From Prostheceraeus crozeri (taxonomy: Eukaryota > Platyhelminthes > Polycladida > Euryleptidae): a stretch of 64,000 nucleotides of DNA. The notes beneath the pieces were generated by a model, which was not told where the DNA came from, searched no databases, and saw only the letters and a program-made list of their open reading frames with translations. The DNA lies in NCBI GenBank assembly GCA_907163375.1, contig CAJQUW010015371.1, positions 62,001-126,000 on the forward strand, written 5' to 3'. Both the position numbers and the translations under genes were made by a program. Positions 40,845 to 54,906 of the stretch are shown one piece after another (position 1 is the first letter of the stretch; each line of letters starts with the position of its first letter).

Positions 40845-40850
40845 TGTGGC

Positions 40851-42990
40851 GCGTTCAGATGCAGGGTTCTCTTCGATTTTTCGGAGGTGAGAGAATCGCC
40901 AGGTAACAAAACGTGTTAGCTTTTGGTGTCTTAATACCCATGAACTTTCTCCATATTAGTGACGCCTTTCCTCAATTTTTGGCTATAGCGAACAAAGTCC
41001 TGTTCTATGATCAGAACCACTGAGAGTCATAAGATTCATTATGTATGGTCATGACCATCTTGGCACTTGCCCCTGAAACAGATGACTAACGATCTCGTTT
41101 GTCTGATAAATTAGCGCTATATGGCGCGCCAGAAAGTACACAGCATCGAAGATGCAGCCGTTTTTTCAAAACGCCTCTCTCTATTGAGGCTCTTGATCTC
41201 TTGGCCCACAACCACCATTAAGAACTCGCAAAGTGTGATCTACTTTGATCAGGTTATAATTCGAAACTCTTGCGCTCCCACTTAAAAACGCGGGGATGTG
41301 GTTAATTTTGACGAGCCACTTTCGGGTAAACACTTCTTGTAGTGCATTTAGTTTGAGTGGTGAGATTTAATAGTTGTTTACGATGATTGAAGAACTATGT
41401 TTTAATATAATTAATATTCAATGTGTATGAACGACATTAGGAGCATAAAAAATTGAATCTATGCATGACAAATGGAAACAAGTTTTTTAACTTAGCAGAT
41501 AATAGCATGTTCGAGAGGAAAGTTTTAACATTCTAATACCATTTCCCACCTGCTTGTAAAAGGAATGATCACCACAATACTTCCTTGCAACCAACTACTC
41601 ACCGTCCTTTTTGCATAGAGTACATCGGCTTGGGACAGGAGGGAGGTATACTCTGCCGCCTCTGCACTTTCTACACAGCAAGTTGTTCTTCACCACGAGA
41701 AATTAGCTGCCTCAGAAGTTTCTACTTCGCGAGAGTCGCGTTTGATTCAATTTAGTATTCCAAGCAACACTTGGTTCTGGCGAGTCAACAATTCGGCTGA
41801 CTTCATAGAAAGGTATGTCTACCTTGGTACATGCTGTGGTGTGTGATAAATTCTATTATATAAACATCCGTTTGCTGCATCAATGAAGCAGGCCATGTAC
41901 GTGTAGTGAAGTGGGGTCGTCTATTCATGCAGTGGGGCTCGGCCGCCATAAAGCGTTTAAGTAAGACCTGGGCTTGGGGCCGATAATCCAACATCATGCA
42001 TGTCAAAACAATCGTACTGATTTAGGGCTTATTAAAGGTTGCACGCATGGTAGGTCTTTTACAGTGGGTGATCTCTGTTAGATCACCTGATCACACGTGG
42101 CCGTTCGTATTCTTTAGGGGTGAAGGCACTTATATCTAGATTTTGTTTCCGCGGGTTGTCTGCTTTTTATCTTATCTTGAAGATCCGAGCCTTTACCTTC
42201 GATTGAGATTCACAGCAGATGAACCTCTCATAACTGGCAGCGTGAGACTGTTGATTGTTGTTCGAGGTATTGTATATAATTCTGAGAAATTCGTAAACAC
42301 CATTCACGCACACATCATCACATGGCCAAGAAATTTGAGTTAATTATACAGGTTTATGTACACAATTTATCACCAAGTTGAAAATGACTTTCTCTGCACA
42401 AGACCTCACGATTATCATGTAAATAGTTTTGTGCCTAAGAATTCCAGAGATACCTCATGATTAATCACTCAACGTCCCCCACCGGAAATCCGCCGGCTTT
42501 TTACGATAAGTTTGACAGTTCGAGTTCATGATGGCAAAATTGACAACACTTATTTCAGCGCGATGAATCAGATTCATCCGTTGATCTTTGCTCAAATTCA
42601 ATGGTGGTCCCGTTGAGCCTAGTAGATGACATTCATTGAAAACTATCGCATTCATATGTTATCAATTTGTTCTTAAGTAGGCGAAACACGCCTCCTAATT
42701 AGAGATGATGTGATAGTGCATTATATTGTGTTTTGGCATTGATGCTACTCGGCAATATACCGCTGTCACATCAATAATTCGTGCAGGCTTCAATCAAGGG
42801 TCATTCTAGTTAAGGGAAGGCACATTGTTCCAAATAGTGATGTTCAACGAGAGTTGATTGAGAATTTGAACGATGAATCTGTTTCAGTTTTAATATTATG
42901 GGTTGTTCCTGCTAGATCCGAGTATACATGTCAAGGCGAGAATTACAAGGGTTAGTGATGGCTATGGGTCAAGGCAGATAAACTCTCCCC
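40851..42990. other. No gene recognised right of the Polinton
   Basis: About 2.1 kb of non-coding DNA of mixed composition. Short open frames (for example 41803-42006 on the minus strand) have no recognisable domain. Confidence 0.45.
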
Positions 42991-45900
42991 ATATAAACCT
43001 GCCTAATAAAAGCTGCACGGGATAGATTGGCCATAACATGGAACTGGGACTGTGCCCTGAGCCGGATTGGAACTATACCTATCTGAGATGGTATGGCGAT
43101 GGAACAATCACTGCAGCGCTATAATAGACGCGAGATGGCTAAGAATGATTGATAATGTTGATCGATGTGGGGGGATTTAACGCATTCTGCTGGTATGAAT
43201 AATAGATATTCACGTGGTAAAAGCTAGATAAAAAAGGCACAATATCGATATCATGTGGATGAGATAATATGAAAATTCTCCTGTGGTTATGTCCATTAGG
43301 GTTGTTGGAATAGAATGAAATAATAACATGGATGGTAAAGAACCTACATTGAGACTATGATAAAATGCAGTGATAACAGAGACAAATTGCCTAAAATGCA
43401 ATTGAAAAGATGTGTGCAGAAGATCACAGCAATGGCCACTCGATGCTAGAAATCCTGGCTGGGTAGAAATATTATGAACTAATATAGACACCTGTTGACA
43501 ATGGTTTAATGAATAAATGGCTTTGAGACCAAAACATGGATGTGGGAATGCGCTTACTAGATGGCAGCATGCGAAGATATTAATGGAAATATGATGGCGG
43601 GTAATGAAACATGGATGAGATACAAATACAGAACATATGAAGACGAGATGAACCACTTTAAAATAGTTATGTGGGGCTAACGATAAATAAAGATTCAAAA
43701 ATTGAGTAATAATAAAAATGGTATGGTGGCTTTAATGTGGAAGATGATGTATTCGAAAGAGGATGCAATGAACTAGGGACTGAATCATGTGGCCCATATG
43801 TATATACAAGAAACTATGGAACATGATGGGATAATGTGATGGGAAGGAATAGTCACTCATATCATGCGAGTTATTGCGTTGATGGGCGAGACTGTATAAA
43901 AAGGATCTGGTAATGACTGATGAACATTGATGCGGGAGATGACAGGTGGTGGATATGCTGTGATACATGTGCAGTGGGGGAAACAACGACACTTAAATCT
44001 AACTTTGAAGATTGAATAGTTAATAAAGATAACGTATTATATTTAAAAATGATACTGCTATAAAATGTACATAATAATGATAAGGATAAGATGGACTATG
44101 GTGGGGGATTAGAGAAGCTGAATTAAGACTTTAAAATTGGCTATCTATATAATGATGGAATCTGTTTGGATGGATCTGATGACTCTAAAAAACTGATAAA
44201 TGGCTGTAATGGATATTACTCGTAGGAATTCTATGATAGACACGCACAGTGATTAATGTTGCACAATGGTCGAGGGATGGATAAAGTAATAATGCAACAG
44301 TAAATAGAATGGAACTACAAATGGCACAGTATTTGAGGACTGTGGGTGGGGAAATGATCTGACTGTACAAGATTGCTGCTGTGGGAATGGACAAACAATG
44401 GCGCCAATTCCATGATGGTGTCATCATAGAGGGCGCCAGAATCTAACAAATGTTTACTGCTCAAGTTTCCACGGATCAAACATCATTCCATCATCCTACT
44501 GTCGCCACACAAATGGCTGGTCTACACTGGGTAAGGGACCTATGAATGAATAGATGCATGGGGCCAACGCCTCCCTAAGATTAACTGCCAGAGCCATCAC
44601 TATTGTGGAAGCAATACACTTGCCAAGCCTAGCAAGATAGGACTCCCCATGGCTGCTTGTCTGATCAGTCTAAACCTGTGGCTGAATACAAGATAATTCT
44701 GCTAGACCATCCTGTGGACTACAGATGGCTAACACGCTACAGATGCTGTAAATGTGATATGCATATGGTAACAGATGAAAGAGAACAACATGGGTGGGTG
44801 GGGAAGCACAAAAGTATTATCTTCTGAAAGCTTTACTTATGAAGGATGTTAAAACTGGGCACAATGGCCAAATCATACCACCAAATTGATGTAGATAGTG
44901 GGGACATATCGAAAATGAATGATAGGATGAATGAAGTATTGATGCAATGATAGTCTAACAATGTGATGAAGGGTATGAAACTGGGTGGGGATAAATATGA
45001 AAGTATTAGTTAATAGAAGGTTTTTGAAAGATGGAGCCATCACAAAAAATCATGGATCGGACTTTGTGGGGAATATGTCTGGGAATGTTTTTAAAAAGGT
45101 AAAATATGGATGGGATGATGAAAGAGTATAATGTGAACATAGAAAGTGCCATTCTGAAATGGAGATGACGAACTGGCTCTGAATGCTGTGGCTGAAGATC
45201 GGAAATAATATGTGGGGTACTGGCATGTATGTTGAAAGTATGGGGAATGAGATATAAATATGTACCTAAGAGATAATATGATGTATGCAATATGGATTGT
45301 TGGCACGGATATGGCTATGACCTAATACCTTTGGGGCCTCCTAATATGATGATGATGCATAATGGAATGTGTAAATGGTGGACGGGATGGGTGGAATGAC
45401 TGTAAATGACTAATGTATAGCGTAACCATGGTGTGTGAGCTGCATCTATAATTGGGCATGGATCTGAAAGACATGTATGACATGACTGGGGATTCAAGCG
45501 ATAAATGTAGAATCTGACGATGAAATGATACAATGATTGGGTATGAAGAAGAGAATGAGACGAAAGGATGAATAACATTTAATATGATGGATAAATATAT
45601 AGAAACATCTGATGTGGAATCGGAAATGGGTCTATGGGATGTATGATGATACTATAGTGATGTATAAGGTCAGGATGAATGAAAGAACTTGACATGATAA
45701 TTATATGGTAATAAAAATACTTCATGAATGGAAATGGGGAGACATATGAAAAATGGAATGATGATAATGATGGGTTATGTGGTTATGAAATAGAAATGCC
45801 ATGTATGTATGCAGAATAGTGTGTTTGATGTGGGGATTGTGATTCTACTATCAGATGGGCCCTGGGGGGGGGGGTGGGAAACTGGAAGATTGCTGAGGAC

Positions 45901-46265
45901 CCAACCTGGAAGTGGAACTTAGTGACGGTGAAACACAATTGAATTAACAGGGAATCACTGTGGTGCTTACATGTTAAAAACTACTAACAATCATGGAATA
46001 TGTGGCTGGTGTGGGGACTTACCACTATTGTGGCCTACTGATCAATGCTTGCCTGTCATCTGCAGCCTGCTCGATGCATCACTGCATCCTATGCTAACCC
46101 TACTGTGCCCACTCATGAATAGTCTGTTGTTGGAGCTGTTCTGAGATAACAGTACTCTGTAATAGATGGGCGGCCCTACCCTGAATAAAGCGAGATGGTT
46201 GGGACTAAATCTGCTCAACCGGTGACTGCATGTGGCTACTCTGTAATCTGGGTGTTAAGCTGACG
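42991..46265. other. G-rich, C-poor skewed block
   Basis: From about 43,130 the plus strand is poor in C and full of words such as gatgg, atgatg, tgggg and ggaatg, with patches of normal composition near 44,430-44,760 and 45,940-46,265. Many minus-strand open frames here are composition artefacts. No transposon ends or genes are recognised. The texture mirrors the opposite-strand C-rich blocks at 46,270-47,060 and 48,700-48,990. Confidence 0.5.
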
Positions 46266-47060
46266 CCTTTGGGATGCATTGCCCCCTTACTGTCACTGCC
46301 TGAGCGCAGTAAGCCGTTCGCCATCCCTTGCCTTCACCCATGCTCACCAACTCATGCAATTGATGCTCATAGCCACCCTTCCTCCTGATACCACGCATCC
46401 AAACGTGATGCAGCCATTTTCATACTGCGAACTCCACAGCCGCACTGTTTGCAATCCCATCCCATCATTCTCATAATCAATCACCCTGCCACATACCTAT
46501 CACCTTCTCATTACCGACACTTAATTAGCTCCCAATTGATTAGTCCTTTATGTGTTCTCCCCACAATCGCAAGCTACAACGCATCTCGAACCCTGGGTCA
46601 TCCCACATATGGCGTGAGCCTTCCCCCCACATGTAGCTCGCTATGCCTTTTCTGTTGACACAACACACATACAGGTAACAGCACAACATAGACACATAAC
46701 TATAGCACTGGGGGATATGTAAACACTGAACCGCGGCACTGCCCCGCCGGGCCCCTTGCAGGTCTTTCGCCCTCTCAAACAGACCACATGGCAACACACC
46801 ACCATTCTCACCACCACACATATTCCACATCATTCCCCCTATTCCATAAACACCAAACAAATTACCCATATTTCATCCTCACACCACTACCACCCTCACT
46901 GAAACGATCCCTTTTCAATACACTCCCACATCCCGCCACAATACATCCATCACATCCTCCACATATATCCCCCAACCACACACTTAATTCCCTCCCTTTA
47001 CATACCGTGCAATCTCGGCATCACCCCATACATCACTTCTATCATTATCTCAACCCATGA
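46266..47060. other. C-rich, G-poor skewed block
   Basis: The skew switches sign near 46,265: C-rich words such as cccatcc, cacatcc and ccaccac dominate, apart from a GC-rich balanced patch near 46,730-46,770. No gene is recognised. Confidence 0.5.
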
Positions 47061-50000
47061 CAGACGCCTCTCCTTAATAAGACAGAACATGTGGTGAATG
47101 TGCCACGAACCAGTGATGTTATGCCTCAGCATGAACACTTTGCAAGTAGTGGAGAGCATCTGCTATATATGACTATGAGCCACGAAGGCATGTGTATTGA
47201 TGTATTTATGGGATAAGATGTTGAGTGGGATATCCACTGCATATCTGGATTATGTTGGGTATGAGCGCGGCTGGGCTAATTGTCAAAAAAGAGCTGATCA
47301 TCGCACTTGGATCTATGCTGCTGATACTCACAAACACGAGGGAGTTCACCTTTCAAACATCTGATACTGACCTACGACTAAAGATGTGGAACTGTATTAA
47401 TGACAGTAGGATAACTAGGCAATGCTCCTTCAATGGTATGACACCTAAGTCTACTATAACTATATGTAGATGGGATCTAATAAAATTGAGGGATGGGGAA
47501 TTTTAATGCAGATTATGTGGGGTAGGGCAGAATGGATGTGAGACTACAAGGGAGTTGTGACTCTTAATCCTATTTGCAGCTGGGTACTTTGCCCCTCCTT
47601 CTCTCTAGTCAGACCACCTAGCAGCTAAGAAGCATATATCCACTGACAGATCCAGACATACACTAGGTGAAATATCTCTTGGCTGCGGCTGATGGGTAGG
47701 GGCTTATGGTATTCACTTGACAATGGTACAAATGTGGTATGGCTGAAGAAGGCATCGATTCTGTGGATGGATGTCTGATGCTGGCTGCGATGGACTAGGA
47801 ATGCCTTTTTTGCTCATGCTGACATTGGGTGTCTTCTGTATTCAGAGCTGACCGGCTTGCAGCCACGTGTCGCCCCATATGTGGAACCCGTTAATCTTGA
47901 CACAAGGCTGTGGCTGTCGCTGGTGGGTTCGGATGGAAAGCCCTTACGCAGTCGCTCTACTACCCTATACCCAGGCGTCCACCCAGAGTTCAGCCTCACT
48001 GGGATGAGAGTCCTCCCCATCTCACATTCCCGCCCGGCCATCTAAAAAACGGCTGTTCCTTAACTACTGAATTCGGATGACGTATCTCCTCGTGTGTACC
48101 GGAATAGATATCGCACTGAAATGATGTACATGCCTGATGGGATGCCTGAAATCCTCACACTGGAAGGTCTCTCTGTCTCCTATCAGACCTTCTTACATAC
48201 CATCGCATCGCTAACAGCATTTAGCCTGCTCTGCCCCTGTGACCCGAGGTGGATCTGGACCATAGCCTGTCAAGGGAACTGTTGCAGCTGTTTCTCAATG
48301 ACATGCCCAATGTTGCGCTGAGATGGCTCAATTTAGTTCTTGGCTCTGATCTCTGAACCATTAATGGATCTGGCGAAAGTATGACATTAGTAATCTATGG
48401 GAGCTAGTTAATTTGACTGTGGGGGAATGGGCTATCTGCAGCGCTATATTTCTCAAATCATGTCAATATGACATGCTCCTCTGTACGTGTTGCCAAAAGC
48501 AAGTACTATAGATAGATATGGGACAGTTCAGTAACCATGGTAATTATATATAAATGCTTGTAATGGGTGTGATATATGACTGATGTATGCATAAAAGAAT
48601 GTATGTGATTGAATGGTGCTTACCAATGTTGGGAACAACTTCTGCAGACCACCCACACTGCCTGGCAACCAACTCTTCATTGTAAGCTAAGGCACAGCTG
48701 GCCATGTCGTAACATGGACTCATCGCTCATCCTCTACCAATGTAGTGGGACGCTATAACTCCTCCCAAGACACCCGCGGGTCATGTATCCACACATTACC
48801 ACCATCACTACTCCTTCACATTACTCAGGGCCCACTCATGCTCATTTACCACATCCCACTCATCGGCGTTCTTTCCATACACACCATTCACATCACCACA
48901 ATCCGCCCTTCATTATTCAATCACATCCCCACCCACAATTGTCCTCTCCATCACCCCACCAACAATCACAACATTATTTTAAATGAATGATTAAGAATGA
49001 TATCTCCTTAATTAACACGGACTTCTACTGTTAGTAAAAGATCATGGGCTGTAAGGTTGACACTGAGTTGCATGCATCCTGATGAACAAGCAGTACAAAT
49101 CTATTTCCTGAGAATTTCCGAGAAGTTGCATTTAACTTTCTAAAGTATAATTACTGTGTAGCATTTGTTCTGTGTGCATTCTTTGTCTGCCTTTCTATTC
49201 GTTAATTCGAGTGATCCTTACGATTATTTAATCGAATTCCTTACCTAGTGTTCTGTGTATGCATCAAAATCCAACCTCATTTCGATAAGAATTATCAATG
49301 TAATGTACGATCCCTCTATGATAGATGATTGCTCTATTTTTCTTGTTGTCTGTTATTCGATTGCTTTACAGCGTTACTTTGGTATATAAGCAGTTCTACT
49401 GTCTTGCTCCAACAAATGAAATAACAATTATTTTGAAAAATGTAGCCGTTGGAAAGGGAAGGACTTTTAGGCTATTTTTCTCAAACTATTAGGCTCTATA
49501 TGACAGCAAAATTCTTTGAAACTATGCGATCAAGTGAAATATCATTGAGTATCATTGAATTTATTTATGTTTGATTAATTGTTCATTCTTGTTCTCCACG
49601 TTTGTTTATTATAAATGTGTGGCAGGCGTCGGTCGTCCAAATTAACACCACCCCCTGGTTTCCCAGTCTTCAGATGTTTCATGTTGTATAAACAGGTTTT
49701 TGGGTATGGCACTTATTTGGCTCATTAGTGATCGGACTTCCCTTCATGCACTGTTCTCTTTTGCACTTTCCCATTTGTTGTAGGTTAAGGTGTGACAGAT
49801 CCAACGTATTCACGGCATACGGGTGTCAGGTCCCGAACCCACTGGTAATTCTTTGGAAGCCAGGCCCGGTCAACTGCTCAAAAAAAGGCGGTACAGTTCC
49901 ACTGCCACGGACATGCGTGGGTAGCTTTACTGAGGGGTTAAGCCCGGGTAGCTGCATCCGGTTCCTCTGTGGCTTACTTGAATTGTACCCATTGTTACGA

Positions 50001-50150
50001 CAAGCTTTTGCGACATAAAATGTGCCTATAGGTGTCTCCTTTGCATATTATTTATTGCAGCTTTGTTGCTACTATCTACATTTTTCTGATGCCTTCCCAA
50101 GTTTCTTGCATCACTTTGTTGCACAGTATAATTTTGTTTATTTGATTGAT
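47061..50150. other. Mixed-composition DNA, no gene recognised
   Basis: A balanced segment at 47,810-48,050 is open on both strands but shows no domain. 48,700-48,990 is C-rich and G-poor. 49,000-49,620 is AT-rich. A GC-richer patch at 49,770-50,000 just before the LINE may be part of its 5' untranslated region, but I cannot prove it. Confidence 0.4.
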
Positions 50151-50159
50151 ATTCTACGA

Positions 50160-52413
50160 GAAATTATGATAATGAGAAAGACACACAAGAAACGCAGTCA
50201 AGCCGCCAAGATCAAAACCCTTCTCAAGATCAGTTTCAGCAGTGTAAGAGGACTGAGGTCCAATTACAAAGAGCATCAGCATCTTCCTCCAAGGTAAGTC
50301 ACCAGATCTTCTAGCCATGTCGGAAACCAGGTTACATCCCAGTGTGTCATCAGGCGATGTTACTCCTGATGGATGCATATTTCTCCGGATGGATAAAGCA
50401 CCTTGTCATGGTCTTGCAGTTTATGCGAAGACAAGCCTACCCTTGAGAAGGCTTCGTAGCTGAGAGGATCCAAGGCATAAATATCCAAGGCCTTCATTGC
50501 GCCGTTACAGAAAACCACTCTTCTTTATTTTTCCTATACCGCTCTCCATCAACCAATGAGGACATTTTCAATGTTCTTTCTGATAAGATCGATTCTCTTC
50601 TACAAGAGTTTCCCAGCGCTTTGGTTGCCGTTTTTTGGTTACTTCAACATGCATAATGTTGACTGGCTTGTGCACTCACTCACCACTGATCCCTCCGTCA
50701 GGCAACCCAGGATTTTGCTGTGTCTCACAATCTTAGTCAAATTGTCACTTGTCCTGCCAGAATGCCTGACCGAGCTGGGGATACTGGATATTTCCTTGAC
50801 CTGCTTCTCACCTCAAATCCAACTTGCTTTTCACACAAAGGTGATTCTCCGATCGGCATGCCTGATCACTGTGTTATCACAGTTTCTGGCAAACAAACTT
50901 GCTCCACACCGTCTGCGCCTTTCCATAGAAGAGATTATCAATTCTCCAAAGCTTACTGGCTTCCGCACTTTTCTTAGTCAAGTTCAAGCTGAGAATTTGA
51001 TTTTGAGCGAGAACGTCCACAAGTCGGCGCAAGAACTGACAGAGTGGCTTCAGATAGGGATGTTGGCCTACATTCCTCATCGCACTTTCCAAATGAACCC
51101 CAACTCTCAACCTTGGTTTACACCAGATTGTGCAACTGCAACCTGCCAGCGCTATCTATTTTTCCATAAGTACAAGCGTGACAGTAGAGCTGGCAATTTT
51201 TAATTGTACAAGGCCGCAAGAAGAAATCGCAAGGAAACCATACATCAGACCAAAAAGCCGTTGCGCTTTGTATGTACAGAAATCCATTGCTAACAAAAGC
51301 TTGTCTCTTAGGACTTCTGGAGATTTACAACTCTGTCGCCAATAGGAACAAATCCTCCATCCCAGCACTCCGTCATGCCAAAGTCAGTGCCTCTATATGG
51401 CGACAACCTCAGCAGACAAAGCCGAGTTTCTTTGCAAGGAGTTTGCTAAGAATTCATCATTGGACTATAAAGGTCGAATTCCACCTCCAATTCCCACGTG
51501 CACTGATTAGACAATTAGCCCTCCTTCAGTCACAGTCCGAAGCGTCGAAAAGATCATCGAATGCCTCGATAGCTCCAAGTTTAGTGTGCTAGATGGTATC
51601 GCGGTTTCGGTCTTCAAGCATCTCTCACCTGAGCTTTCTCCACTTTTATCCAAGCGATTCAATAGATGTGTATCCACCGGTGAGTTTCCCTCTTTTTGGA
51701 AAGTAGCCTCCGTGGTTCCAGTTCCGTGCTTCCGTGCTTCCATTCGATAAAGTCTGGCATCATGGACTCCTTAGGCCCTGATTTATCTTTACTGATCCTG
51801 TTTAGGAGTTGCTGATCAACTCCACAAACTTCTTGCTTCTTCTCTCAGTGAACGGCAGATATCTGGCGTCCCAGATGGCCAAAAGTCTTCCACCAAGCTT
51901 GTCAATGCAGGAGCTCTTCAAGGGTCAATTCTGGGACCCACTCTTTTTCTGCTGTACATCAATGACCTCCCAGACTGCCTAGCAAGTAAACTGGTGATGC
52001 ATGCAGATGACACGATACTCTTCAATTCCAATGAGCGACTAGCTAGGAACACCCAGCAACGTCAGCGGTTATGCGACGTTCTAAATGAAGACTTACGCAG
52101 GGTGTCAGAATGGGGCGCCAAATGGCTTGTTTCCTTCAATCCTTCAGAGTATTCTTCACTCACGACTTATAGAGAGATGATGATCATCATATCATTAAGA
52201 TGTCAGATAATAGGATCAGAGAACAAGATTCCATCTCCTTTCTTGGATTGGCGGTTACGAAAGACTTGTCATGGAAACCGTACATCCAATCCACTAGCAA
52301 GCAGGCAGCCCAACGCATTGGTATTAGTCTCTATCGTGACTACCTTCCCTGACCAATACAATCTTGATACTTTCAAGAGGCGTGTGAACAGGTTTCTGAA
52401 GTGGACAGCTTAA
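50160..52413 (+). mobile_element. Decayed non-LTR retrotransposon (CR1/L2-like LINE)
   Basis: An endonuclease start is readable at about 50,230 (FSSVRGLRSNY, then DLLAMSETRLHPSVSSGD in another frame near 50,310). A shifted NMHNVDWLVHS block follows at about 50,650. The reverse transcriptase keeps SKFSVLDGIAVSVFKHLSPELSPLL (about 51,575), QGSILGPTLFLLYINDLPD (about 51,915-51,970) and HADDTILF, the YADD-type catalytic box (about 52,000). The tail DQYNLDTFKRRVNRFL (about 52,345-52,410) is the usual C-terminus of this group. The frame changes several times, and RT sequence between the first and second blocks is missing. At 2.25 kb it is well short of a full copy. Confidence 0.8.
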
Positions 52414-52458
52414 TCAGATTAGAAGATCTGTTACATTACTTTTATTTAATTAAATTGA

Positions 52459-54095
52459 CATAGATAATAGATATGTTGCACTAAGATTATTAACATAACT
52501 ATTCATCAGGTTGTATCTTCCTTTTAGAGGAATTATGGGGTCTGCTTACTGAAGACGCATTACGCTGTTTTGTCCTTCCATTAATCAAAGTATGCACACC
52601 TTTGAAAATATACAAAGCTTTCCCAGAGCAAACTTGATACATTATGACACTATTCCAAGTATTCATGAAAAGGAAAAAATAATGCAACAATTCCATGATG
52701 ACCTGGGTCACATTGGCATTACAAAAATGACAGAACTCATATTACGAAGTTACAGCTGGACAAACATCAGAGTAGATATTCAAAACTATGTCAACTATTG
52801 TCGTTCGTGTGTGCAAAGGAAAATGCCTGGTGGGAAAAGAGACCCATAGTACATATCACAGCTACAAAACCTCTTGAAAAGATCATGATTGACATTGTAG
52901 GGCTTTTGTCACCCAGTAAGAATGGATATCGCTATATATTGGGTATTGTTGATGTTTTCACACGATTTGTTATGTTGATACCTATTGATACCTATACGAA
53001 GCATTCAATGACAATCTATTGCAAAGATTTTGAAAATCCGCTGGAATCCTCTTTTCGGTGTGCCAGAGATAGTGGTCTCAGATTCAGTGTGCAATTTGAA
53101 CAGTTACATATTGGCTGATCTCTTTGACGAATATGGAATAAAGAAAGTTAGCACTAGTCCCTATCGACCACAATCAAATGGAATAATTGAGAGAATATTC
53201 AGAACGATCAAAGATATGATTTTCGCAACAACAAATGAGGATGGTATTGATTGGGTCGAAGCATTACCACTTGTAGAAATGGGAATACGTTCAGCTAAGC
53301 ATTCTGAGACGAAGGTATGTCCGTATGAAGTCATTTTCGGGAAATTGCCTAATTTGCCTCAATTTCTCCCTGAACAAAGATTTTTAGATGACCTCAATCC
53401 AAACGAATTTCTTAAAGAGCTTGATAAAAAGAGAAATGAAAATGTGGGAATATTAAAAGAACAAAATGCAGTAAAGAATGTTGAAGTGGACACTCTTTTC
53501 AAAGCTGGGGATAAAGTTATGATCAAATGCCTGCCAAAAATGAAATTGGGAGTAACTGCACCTCGTTATGAAGGTCCTGCAAAGGTGATCAAAGTGGTAG
53601 ATGGTAAATCTTATATTGTTGAAAAAGATGGGCGAATATACAGACGGCACGAAGACTGTTTGAAAATGCACAAAGGTGTGCATACTTTGATTAATGGAAG
53701 GACAAAACAGCATAATGCGTCTTCAATAAGCAGACCCCATAATTCCTCTAAAAGGAAGATACAACCTGTGAATCGGTAAGGGATCGAGTCCTGAGTCCTG
53801 TCGAGGGGAATGATGTATAGCTATGTTAATAATCTTAGTGCAACATATATATCTGCGATTCACTTACGTTGAACTATGTTTATATTGTTGTAGTGCAGCA
53901 TATCTATGATGCACTTATGTTGTATTCGTTCGAACATTCATGTATCCTAGCAGTAGAATTTGAATATCATTGATTACATCATATTGCGCTGTACATGTAC
54001 ACATTACAGAATTTGTGAATCTTGTCAGGCCATCATCTGTTAATAAACATTATATCGAGTTATTCTGTTGTACTCATTCGTAGAATACTATTACA
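52459..54095. mobile_element. Ty3/Gypsy retrotransposon fossil: inverted LTR/integrase-end fragment, integrase, and LTR
   Basis: The integrase region (about 52,670-53,779, plus strand) has the HHCC finger (HDDLGHIGITKM...CRSC), the core motifs MIDIVGLLSPS, VSDSVC and YRPQSNGIIER, and a GPY/F-like tail (PRYEGPAKVIKV). A polypurine tract (GAGGGGAA) precedes an LTR that starts TGATGTATAGC at 53,809 and ends CTATTACA at 54,095, with AATAAA inside. On the left, 52,459-52,605 is an inverted copy of the integrase end joined to the LTR start. The fossil is broken, with a few breaks, and the rest of pol and gag is absent. Its age looks moderate. Confidence 0.85.
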
Positions 54096-54906
54096 GACCA
54101 GTGTTGCCACTCGAATAATTATTACCTGGCAATATATTCACAATTTGTGGCAATATGCAATAATTATCTGATAGTTCATTGTAGTTGGCAATATTTTTCA
54201 GATTTAAAACGATGATGATATTGTGAAAAGAAATTTTTGATTTGATGGGCATGATTTTGAGATAATTAGATAGGTCTATTGAAAAGAATTACGCGAGTCA
54301 CTGTAATATCGAATGTAAAACCTATTAGTCACAATACTTGATCGCTGGTCTCTGAGACTACCACATCAATACGAGACATCATTATAATCGACTCCAACAT
54401 TCCCACATTCTGGCTGTTAGAATTGCTAGATATGAGAGGAAGAAAGTCGGTATATTTCATTAGTAGTTAGTTTTGCGGACGCGCTGGTAGTGGACGCGAA
54501 CATGGATAGGAACATGTTCCGAATTACCAATCAGAACATGTTTCGAACATGTAAATAGGAACCGCGTTCCGATTGACAACCGAATTGAGATCATACTTAA
54601 TGATTCGGTACACTTATTTGTGTGTTGGGATCGGAACGGCTTGTTCCAAAATTGAATTAGAGTATGTGAATTAGAATAGGGATGCGAACATCTATTTCGG
54701 AACTTGAACAGATAGTTGTTTGTTTTGAGACTGCTTGCTCAAATGCGACAATTGTGACCATTGTGACTATGATGACAATTTCTATTTATTTTCATAATGC
54801 GTTTACAGATCAGAAATTATGTTATGAATGTTCTATTATTTGCTAATCAGAATCCCATTTGCAGAATTTGTGAAATAAAAACATGAGGTTTACAATGTAA
54901 GTGTAA
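54096..54906. other. No gene recognised
   Basis: AT-rich DNA. Words such as ggaacatgttccga and gaacatgtttcgaaca around 54,500-54,560 form short palindromic GAACATGTTC-type motifs of unknown meaning. Confidence 0.4.

Noticed and set aside
43210-45578. Several minus-strand frames of 70-162 codons rich in His, Ser, Ile and Leu
   Set aside because: They occur throughout the G-rich, C-poor block in several frames with no domain; skewed composition lacks stops on one strand.
47814-48045. Gene open on both strands in a balanced GC patch
   Set aside because: About 75 and 62 codons on opposite strands, no domain and no splice or promoter context.
52459-53855. Ginger-type DNA transposon with terminal inverted repeats
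   Set aside because: The right side has a polypurine tract and a full LTR (TGATG...TTACA with AATAAA), and the inverted piece includes coding sequence; a Gypsy rearrangement fits better.
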